A stretch of DNA of 64,000 nt from Patella vulgata (lineage: Eukaryota; Mollusca; Gastropoda; Patellidae), in the NCBI RefSeq assembly GCF_932274485.2, contig NC_065883.2, forward strand, positions 61,051,210-61,115,209, given 5' to 3'. Position numbers and translations under genes: made by a program. Under the pieces are notes generated by a model. The model made no database searches. It had not been told where the DNA came from and saw nothing but the letters and a program-made list of their open reading frames with translations. Shown one piece after another: positions 57,001-64,000 of the stretch; within the stretch, counting starts at the first letter, position 1; the number at the start of each line of letters is the position of its first letter.

Positions 57001-60000
57001 TACATGTACTTAAAATCAGAGTTAACCGATCAGATGGCCCAGAGATTTGATTATGGGCTTAATATATGTTTAAATAATAATTTATACAACACTTAAGCCA
57101 GAAAAAAACACCTGCAATATGCAACTCTTATATAATGCTTCTTTAAGTAAGTTTACATTTACACTTGCAAACTGACTCTCCGGAAATGTTTCTTGGTCGC
57201 TTGATCACTGATCAATGCAACCCTGAAATTAATTTTTTATTTTCTATAAATTAACCCGTTAGCACTTAAGACAACCTGAGACTGGGCTAACTAGGTCTCC
57301 TTAGATCACTCTGTCATATGCACAGCTGTGGCACCCACACAAACTAGTGAACGGTCCTATAATATGGAAAGTGGTTTTAGGTGGTCTCAGAAACAGCAGT
57401 TTCGGACTGTTTCTGTATGTCCAGGGATGTACCAGTACCTATATATTATTTTTCTCTAATTTTCTTCAAGGAACTGTACCAAATGCTGAAAGGTTAAATT
57501 CCTATTGGTATATAACTAATAAAGAAGTTTGAAGTATATCTGTGTAAAAAATAATTCATATTTGGTATAAATGCATGCAAATATAGTATTATGCAGTGGC
57601 AAAAAATAAGTAAACAGTCAGAATTCTGCCTGGACTAGATTATATTACTACGGCTGATGTAAACAAAACACATCTAATCTAAATGACCTGCTCATACTTG
57701 TTTTAAAACACTTTAACCATGCAACAGAGGTAATCTTGCGTTAGTATCTGTAACAGTTTGTTACACTTCAGCATTTCAATTTCACAGATTTAAGAAATTC
57801 CATAAGCTTTGTTTATTGGATAGAATAAATCATATTTATAGTTGTTAATACCTAAATATGTTTATTTCATTAAGTGAGCTGTCAAAAATTGATTTTAGCA
57901 CTGAGCCATAACTGTAAAGAGTTCAAATGATATAGAGCTTTGAAGTTTGAACTGATCCATGATATACTTATCCATCATAATAAGAATAGCTTATTTACAA
58001 CAAACAATCTTGGAAATTTTTAGATCTACACAAATCCACATATTCTTATTCCATTCATTATCTCTTCTCCTTTGTTTTGGCCATACCTAAATAATGGTAC
58101 ATTAAAAACATCAAAATGTCATAAAATTTGGAACATCATAGTCTTCATTTCTACATGGCTATAGAAAATCAACTTTCTGTTTTAAAGATACATTATGTAA
58201 GATTTAGAAAAGAGATAGCCATTCCTGCTATAATAGTTCGAAAATTGATTGTGTAAAATGAATAATTTGAAAATTTCATTCAAATTACTCTATTGCAAGC
58301 GGAGATATTAGCCTTTGAAGGTTTAACAAGACGTGTGCAATAATTTCAACCACCGTACTGGTTGTTCAAAGCTAAGTCTCGCTCCTCCATTTTTAGCTTA
58401 AATCAAAATATGGCTGAACTGTTTAATATCGGAGAAATCCGATGCCATCAAGAGTTGATTATGGCCTGGATAAGTTAACTAATGTCTAATTAATAATTTA
58501 GAAAACATTTTAGGCCTAAAGAAATAGGCAGATTTAGCTCTTGCATAATGTATGTTTAATAAGGTGATAATGCTGCTCAAATTGTTTCATTAAATGTTCT
58601 ATAATAGTTATTCCACAAATTTGTTTCAAATGCTAGTTGCTGTACAGCTTAAAAGAAAGATGAAGACTATATCTTAGATATTCTTTAAGTGGCATATATC
58701 TTAGATATGTTTAAAATAACTGCAAATCTATTTTTTAATGATTCTTAATAATGTTTAAGTTTTACCGTCACGGCATCATTTATAAACTATATATTTACAT
58801 ATATCTTTAAACTGTTTGCGAATTTTAAATCAAAATAAACTGAATGACACATTAGACATTTCTTATTGAATTCAGATGTAGCATATGTTCTTATTTGAAA
58901 TAAATTTTACTGTTAAAAGTTTATTAACTTTTCTTCCAATATACCATATTGGTATTTATCAATATTAATAGCACAAAAAAACACATATATTGCTTATAAT
59001 AAGTATTATAAAATAACATACATAAGTTAAATTGTGTGTACTTTTATTTTCATAATTATACTGCCTTGTTGAAGAGGTGGATTTTTATTTTCTTAGTAAT
59101 TCATTCATGAAGATTTTTGCCAAGGCATGAGAATCTAAAAAACCAATGTTAAAATGTTTTAACTTATAAAACTGATTATTTGTCCTTGCCTGACATATGC
59201 AATGGGGTTGGGGGGAAGGGGTCAAAATCTCCTATTTTTTGTTTAGAGTAGGATGTCATTTTTTTACAATTTGAAAATAACAGCAAAAATTATATTTTAC
59301 CCTTTTTCAACATATTTTTTCATATATAAAACAATTCCTTGCGACTTTAGACATAATGAGAAAAATTTGTCTTAATAAAAATAATGAAATTAATGAATAG
59401 AAGACTGTATACTGAAAGTTTTATCACAAAAGAATTTTAATCTAGTAGATGGTGTAACTAGTGATAATTTATTCTCTGAATGTATATATGAAGAAGATGA
59501 ATCTGAGACTGATAGACCAACAACAAAATTTTAAATTTGTTCTGAGCCTCTGTAGGTTCTGTAACCAATGTAGAAACAAGCATTACATGTAGATGTTTTT
59601 ATAATGATTCTGGCATATTTATCTTAAAGGAGCTAAACCTCTTTGGCAACTAGAAATGGACACAAATGTAATATGAATGTATATAAAATGATTTGGCAAA
59701 ATATGCGAAAAGTCCAAATTGAATGGCAGTCTTTGGTGCCTAGTTATTCTAGTCTACACCATATTCTCCTTTGGGAAATGTTTAGTCTCGTTCATCGAGT
59801 CGCTTCATTACAAATGGCACTCGAAAGCATTCTGACACACAATACATGTGCCAATTTTAAAATTTTCATTTTGTCTTAAATATTGGATATCAGAAGCCCA
59901 TCTTTTCACGGTAAGATAACAACATCCATGTTGATTAAAATTGACCAATAAGTCATGTTTGCAATGTCGAAGACTGTGGATGATAGTTTTGATACTGAGT

Positions 60001-63000
60001 TAGCAACTTGCCTCCCTAAAATTATTTGTATGTGATTTAATGTCCAGATATTCTAAACACAGCAATTAATAGATGATGGATGTTTCCTACAAACTCAATA
60101 CTGGAATCACAAAAAAACAAGACACTAGAAGAGAGTCGTAAGTGGCATCATCAGCATACAAGAAGTGATTGAAATCAAACAAAACTGGGTATAAACTATA
60201 AGGCAACTATCACAGATATTGTCGGGCACCAATTCAGGCTTTGTCAGACACCGTCTCCATGGTAGTTGTTATTTTCTCAGACACAGATTTGACAGTGTTT
60301 TTTTTTATATTATTAATACATGTTCGGCATAAAGTTCAAAATGTCAGGTACTTTAGATACAACTAAAACACTTATTTCGAGACTGGATATCAAGCACCCA
60401 GACATCTTGTGTACAGTATAAACAATATTGGTTTGAGAATGGATCCCTGGGCCACCCCACAATCAAGCTATATAAATTAGACTCAGCTTTAATTGTTGAT
60501 CCATCTGTCATCTGTCAGTAAGATAAAAAGAAACCCAGAGCAAGGCCATACTGGTATTTGTGGAAGCACTGATAAAGTCTTCTTGGCAGAATATGGTGAT
60601 CCACGATGTTGAATGTGTCATGGACAACAGTTTAAAATCCTCAACGAAGAGCAAATTATTCAGCACAAAAATAATTGCTGTTTCTGTATGCTAAATGAAA
60701 CTAGTCCAAAAGATTATGAGAGACAACGAAGAACTGTGATCATTGATTTGTGCCATTTTCAACAATTTGGGAGATGAATAACAGGTTCAAGACTGGTCTG
60801 TCAATCTTGAGGACATTATATAGCAATGGAAATATTCCTGATGTACAGGGCTGCCGACAACCTGTATCGCAGCGCAATTTGCGATACATATTTTGTCCGT
60901 TGCTAATCAAAAATTAAAATCTAACGTTTTTGATTCGCAGTAACTGCGAATCATTAATATGCCTGCCATTATGGATATTGACAGAAAGATTATCCACAGT
61001 TTGAATACTAGGAGGCTTTCTCAACACTTTCAACGTGTATAAAATGTCAAATAAAATTTTATAAACAAAACTGAATTCTCCGTGTGACATTTTCTTCTCG
61101 GACTACCCAGACTGAATTCATAATAAAATATCAATGAATATAATACAGGGACATAACTCTATGAATAGGGACTATTAAACCGGAAATAGGGAATCAAGTA
61201 GTACCACTCACGTTGCGAGTCATGTCAATTTCAAGTAATTATATCAGTATGCATTTTGAAAGCAGTAAATCCAGTGTATCCCCCACGTATTGTAAATAAA
61301 ATATAAAAAAAATAAATACGTGTTAACGTATTGTAAAATGATAAATCAAAGTAAGAATTCCCGTAATATATTATTGCGGTTTGTCTAGTTAATCGATGTG
61401 CGCCCGATTGAACAAAAATAGTAATACACGATAAAAAGAAGACGAAATTGTTTTCTAACGAAGATTTCTAAAGTAACGAAGAAGTAACAATTAAAATGAG
61501 TGGGGCATCGGAAGACACTGCCAAGAATTGGCTTCAGACATAAGACCTAACCAAAAGTTTACATCACATTCACAAACTGTCACAACTACATGTGGCAGTG
61601 CTAAAAAAAATTGGGAGAATGAAATCTAATCATAATTAAAGTAATATCTAGTTATTTGGGTTGTTTTATGTTGAAACTGAAAAACTGCTAACCAATTTAA
61701 AAATTGGTTAGGCTTTGCTAATCAAATTTGGCAAAATTGGACTTTTTGATTAGCAGTGCTGCTAATCAACTGTGAAAAATTACCGACAGTCCTGCTGATG
61801 TAAGACTGGGCCATAACTTTTGACAGTAATTATTGGAAAAAATTGAAATCAATAAACTCCGTTCTTTCATAAACTTAAATGCTGTGCATCAATTGTGTAT
61901 GAATGAGGGGGTCATGACAATATACAATGACATTTCCATATGGGCATATAATAATGCCTTTTTCTAAGCTACTACCGAATTGATTTAGTATAATATTTGT
62001 TTTATTCATCAAGTATTGACTATAACCACATTAAAAAGATACAATAATCCAAAAGATCTAAACGTCCCTTTAAAACGTTGTGTACATGTAGGTAGGCTAA
62101 GATATTATGTCAGAAGAAAACAAAGATTTCTGATAATCTACTAGAATGATCGCACTACACACACAAAACAGACAAGCAAACAGACAAAACCTGACAAACA
62201 CACCATCTATAGAAACAAAATATGGATGCAACAGTTCTTCAATAATGTGTGACAGTCACAGCTCTTTAGAGGTGACAGGAAACTAAAGAAGCTGAAGGCA
62301 TGCGACCTCACAATAATGGAGTCAAACGCTCAATCGAAGTGTTGTGTGTTTTTTATATTATACTATTTTGACATCTGACATATTTTCTTTGGAGTTAGTG
62401 CTCAGCATTTTGGACAATCAAATTGTCTGTTTGGAAATAAAGGGCTACACTTTATGGTAAATTATGAGAATTTTAAAACAAGTGATTAATTCTGATGGAT
62501 ATATAGAGAATCTCCTACCAGTCTTTTTTGATATCAAAAAATATCAACACAAGTTGATAAAGTCAAAAAAGATGAGTAGGAGATTTTATTTATCACCCAA
62601 TCCCTTCTTACATACACAAATAGATAAATATAATTGTTTGCTGTAGATTTAACTTTTACTGAACATTATGGCGTAGTGATACATCATTTTTTGACAGCAA
62701 TTCAACCATTGCAAAGTCCTTTATATTGACCCAGTGTCTCCATCAAAGTCAATTGAAAAACAATAGTTCATTTTTGATAAAAAAAAATTACTTTAAATAA
62801 GAAATGAACTGTTCTTTGGAAATAAAAAAAGTAGTTCCTTTCAACTGACCAATCAAATTCATGTAAAGCGATATCTCCTAGATTATGAAATATATCACAC
62901 AAGCGATATCTACTGTAGAATGTATTTATTGGGTGATAAATATAGTTATAGTACGATAGGCAGATACAAACAGAACTCTCCTCATTGGCAGAGTATGGTT

Positions 63001-63935
63001 AGATTACAATGTTGTGTAAAAAGCAATCTGATTAAAATACAGATCTACATTTTGTTTCGGTTTTGTTATACTTTCAATGGCCTACACTACATGAAGATCT
63101 GACCAGTTGTAGTGGGAGGTCATGTCAGAGGTCATACATGCAGCTTTTGACCCTATAACGTCAGAAATTTGATTAACCAATTGGCATTGATGTTTTTAGT
63201 GGGTTACCCACAGTTCTGTGAACCTCACGCCTTCAACTCCCTGTAACAGACCCTTCGATTGGCTAATCCCTCACATCATCCAGAACGCAGGTTATATAAG
63301 AACTCTTCCAGATCCTAGTATAGTAAAGACAAGTAAAATAAAATTTTGAACTATAAAAAACGAAACGAAATAGGATCTGTGTTTTAATCAGATTGTGTAA
63401 AAAAAAACAAGAAATCAAACTGTAATCTAATCTGATTTGAGGATGGAATTATTTAAGCCTGATGTGTTGAACTTCTTATCTAAGTTAACACTTGTCTACA
63501 TCTAAACTTATAGGTCCAGAACTTATAGGTACAAGTTGAGATAGAAATATTTTCATGCCCAATGCCAAAACAACTTTATTTTGACCGACATCTAAGAGGT
63601 TTGGCTCTATAACTCAAGAGCTTATTGGGTATAGTTTAATAAGTTTAAAATGAGACCAATGTGTGAAAGTTTTCATGGCATCCTATATTTCACTGGCTAA
63701 CATGCAATTAAAACAAATGTATGTAAGGGTTCCGTTGACAGTGGGTGCCATTTGTCCATGTATTTGAAGGATGGTGTCTCTGGGACCTTGGGCAGTTCCA
63801 GAGTCAATGATTATGAATGGATGTACTTACACATCTGTTTTAGGATCATATATTTCTACAGATTTTAATGATGAAACCCCATCATATCCACCACATACAT
63901 ATAACTGACCATTTAATGCAGCGGCGCCTTGAGCA
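50663..63935 (-). CDS. KLHL18: KLHL18-like kelch protein, last three exons (5' part off the right edge)
   Basis: Exons 63935-63831, 51747-51636 and 51052-50663 join in phases 2 and 0 to give an open frame of kelch blades ending at TAA 50665-50663. The peptide contains [54 protein letters not shown] and [19 protein letters not shown], and ends with [15 protein letters not shown]. The GGHDGL blade and the CHEGGVGVG-type C-end are what I remember of vertebrate KLHL18. The BTB and BACK domains and the first blades must lie beyond base 64000. Family role: substrate adaptor of a CUL3 ubiquitin ligase. The C-end EESG differs from the vertebrate end. Confidence 0.85.
51200..51320 (-). mobile_element. 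M1 MITE end fragment in a KLHL18-like intron
   Basis: TTTGACTGAAAATTTCAATGTATTC, CATTATCTATTTTTGAACTATTATAGC and AGCTCTTTATCTAAATCTAACCTAA match the right end of family M1, but the terminal CATAATGTATCTTTAA is lost. Confidence 0.65.
51636..51747 (-). CDS. KLHL18: KLHL18-like exon, kelch blade with GGHDG
   Basis: Acceptor TTATGACAG, donor GTAAGTATAAG, 112 bases. It reads [19 protein letters not shown], then [18 protein letters not shown]. The GGHDG in place of GGYDG matches the corresponding blade of KLHL18 as I recall it. It ends in phase 0 and continues as VELYN in the last exon. Confidence 0.85.
51895..52330 (+). repeat. Dispersed repeat shared with 37790-38200, partly in tandem
   Basis: AGGGGCCATAATCCAGGAAGTTACGG at 51901 recurs as AAGGGCCATAATCCAGGAAGCTACGG at 52206, each followed by ATCTTTGGGATATAAACATATATTTTA. 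Class unknown. Confidence 0.65.
53937..54315 (+). mobile_element. Intact SINE family A with exact target-site duplication
   Basis: tRNA-like head GGGGTCACGGTGGCTAAGTA with B-box GTGTTCGATCCCC, complete body (GTTCATCTGCGTGGTTCCCC ... GAATTCGATATAAGAGTAGG ... GTCTTCATTAGCCCAGTTCG), GACGTTAAACCCC and a run of ATTTC units. CTATTCCTAGTC flanks it on both sides (53925-53936 and 54316-54327). Confidence 0.92.
54510..54668. mobile_element. Foldback element with ~70-bp imperfect arms
   Basis: ACATGTGCTTATGG ... ACAGCTAGGCTACT ... AGAGTATTCTCTCAA on the left pairs with TTGAGAGAATACTCTTCG ... AGTAGCCTAGCTGT ... CCATAAGCACACATGT on the right. A fragment with GAAGAGTATTCTCTCAGCGTTATCAAGCT occurs at about 28938. 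Confidence 0.8.
55290..55830. repeat. Degenerate ~75-bp tandem repeat
   Basis: ACATTTAAATTTTACTGATTTATTAACAGTAT...ATATAGTTATGTAAAGAGCTAGCCTGGGGGATAATAAATTTA recurs about seven times, with two neighbouring units (55600-55745) nearly identical. Confidence 0.85.
56030..56345. repeat. Dispersed repeat, copy 1 (also at 59690-60000)
   Basis: AGTCCAAATTGAATGGCAGTCTTTGGTG, CATCGAGTCGCT and AGAAGCCCATCTTTTCACGGTAAGATAA are shared with 59690-60000. A weaker relative lies at 37330-37500. No terminal repeats found; the spacing suggests an old mobile element. Confidence 0.75.
56525..56615. repeat. Imperfect inverted repeat
   Basis: AGCACGGCTTTCATGAGTTAACAGGTTTAACC at 56531 faces GGTTAAACCTGTTAATGAATGAAGCGTGCT ending at 56611. 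Centre AGAGGCCAAAGGCCAAGG. Confidence 0.75.
56875..57146 (+). mobile_element. M1 MITE, left-truncated
   Basis: Body GTTTTGACAAAGTAAAGCGT ... CTCGATTATCTATTTTATCA ... GATTATGGGCTTAATATATGTTTAAAT and right end TTATATAATGCTTCTTTAA. The left terminal repeat is missing. Confidence 0.7.
58182..58559 (+). mobile_element. TTAA-ended MITE (family M1)
   Basis: Starts TTAAAGATACATTATGTAAG and ends CTTGCATAATGTATGTTTAA, a nearly complete and well-matching pair of ends. Lacks a few bases of AAGACCTGCAATAGG near the right end. Confidence 0.85.
59690..60000. repeat. Dispersed repeat, copy 2
   Basis: Same order of phrases as 56030-56345. The open frame of 78 codons here (59643-59879) runs through the repeat and is not a gene. 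Confidence 0.75.
60100..60800 (-). mobile_element. Broken CR1/L2-like LINE, reverse transcriptase fragment
   Basis: On the minus strand, in shifting frames, the RT landmarks appear in the right order. RPVLNL and FHLAYR come first (about 60805-60690, cf. RP(I/V)SNL...FQSAYR), then [16 protein letters not shown] (about 60625-60570, cf. DTVDH.ILL..L), [15 protein letters not shown] (about 60455-60405, cf. GVPQGSILGP) and [11 protein letters not shown] (about 60160-60125, the catalytic YADD box). Several stops and frameshifts separate them, so it is dead. Endonuclease and 3' end not found. Confidence 0.8.
60846..61794. mobile_element. Non-autonomous hAT-type DNA transposon with 8-bp target duplication
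   Basis: CTGATGTA flanks both sides (60838-60845 and 61795-61802), an exact 8-base duplication. The ends are CAGGGCTGCCGACAA and, inverted, CAGGACTGTCGGTAA (11 of 15 match). GCTAATCAA / TTGATTAGC motifs lie close to both ends, as subterminal transposase sites often do. 949 bases; at 61496 a short frame [15 protein letters not shown] ends in TAA and could be a remnant of a transposase start. No catalytic domain recognised. Confidence 0.85.
62500..62945. mobile_element. MITE-like repeat shared with 40484-40840
   Basis: GAGAATCTCCTACCAGTCTTTTTTGATATC faces a partial reverse copy GATAAAGTCAAAAAAGATGAGTAGGAGATT. Then TTTATCACCCAATCCCTTCTTAC and, at the end, ATTGGGTGATAAATA form an inverted pair. 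The inside (TTTTTGACAGCAATTCAACCATTGCAAAG) matches the 40-kb copy. Confidence 0.68.
63831..63935 (-). CDS. KLHL18: KLHL18-like exon, kelch blade
   Basis: Acceptor ATTGTTTCAG, donor GTAAGT, 105 bases. It reads [18 protein letters not shown] and [14 protein letters not shown], a kelch blade with the double glycine and the tyrosine before the next strand. It ends in phase 2 and joins the exon at 51747, where the codon is completed before W-A-M-I. Confidence 0.85.
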
Positions 63936-64000
63936 CTGAAACAATAATAAATTAAGAGTTAAACCTTGTAATAAACCTTTTTCCTATATTCAGTATTAAT

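Larger units (their letters stand above)
51748..63830. other. KLHL18: 12.1-kb intron of the KLHL18-like gene
   Basis: Between the GTAAGT donor at 63830 and the TTATGACAG acceptor at 51748. It carries the repeats listed separately. 52680-53930, 54680-55290, 57160-58180, 58560-59690, 61810-62500 and 63100-63830 are AT-rich and I see no element or coding sequence in them. Confidence 0.6.

Overview
The window looks like nuclear DNA of an invertebrate animal, most likely a mollusc and probably a gastropod. It is AT-rich, its genes have many short exons with GT-AG introns, and one gene is a Toll-like receptor with an uninterrupted reading frame. The non-coding DNA is full of tRNA-derived SINEs and small TIR elements. 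The species call is inference; no sequence search was possible.

Layout. (1) From the left edge to about 29.2 kb, on the minus strand, lies one large gene for a secreted or membrane-anchored modular protein. I reconstructed 33 exons, all with consistent splice phases. It starts with a signal peptide (ATG at 29143) and runs through five EGF-like modules and then seven tandem fibrinogen-like modules. These resemble the fibrinogen-like domain of contactin-associated proteins/neurexin IV (key motifs IDPDG, C-x-C-G...CNCD, LP[IV]..V, G.L.C). A sixth, calcium-binding-type EGF follows at the left edge. About 1,677 codons are visible and the gene continues beyond base 1. No laminin-G or discoidin module is seen in this part, so the architecture is not that of a CNTNAP. 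(2) 29.2-41.9 kb is intergenic: repeats, palindromes and perhaps a leader exon of gene 1. (3) 41931-44480, plus strand, is a single-coding-exon Toll-like receptor (849 aa: signal peptide, LRRs, LRRCT, TM, TIR). (4) 44.5-50.6 kb is intergenic, with two long-TIR elements inside a degenerate minisatellite. (5) 50663 to the right edge, minus strand, holds the last three exons of a kelch-repeat gene matching KLHL18. A 12.1-kb intron there contains an intact SINE, a broken CR1/L2-like LINE and a non-autonomous hAT element with an 8-bp target duplication.

The three genes do not form a pathway in any way the sequence shows: gene 1 is extracellular matrix/adhesion-like, the second is an innate immune receptor, and the third a ubiquitin-ligase adaptor. 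The dispersed repeats interact with the genes in visible ways. A SINE tail forms the polypyrimidine tract of one exon of gene 1, a tandem duplication has copied another 3' splice site, and a TTAA-ended MITE lies 54 bp after the receptor stop codon and holds its nearest AATAAA.

The strongest candidate for something undescribed is the seven-fold tandem array of CNTNAP-type fibrinogen-like modules, including one module that has lost two cysteines.
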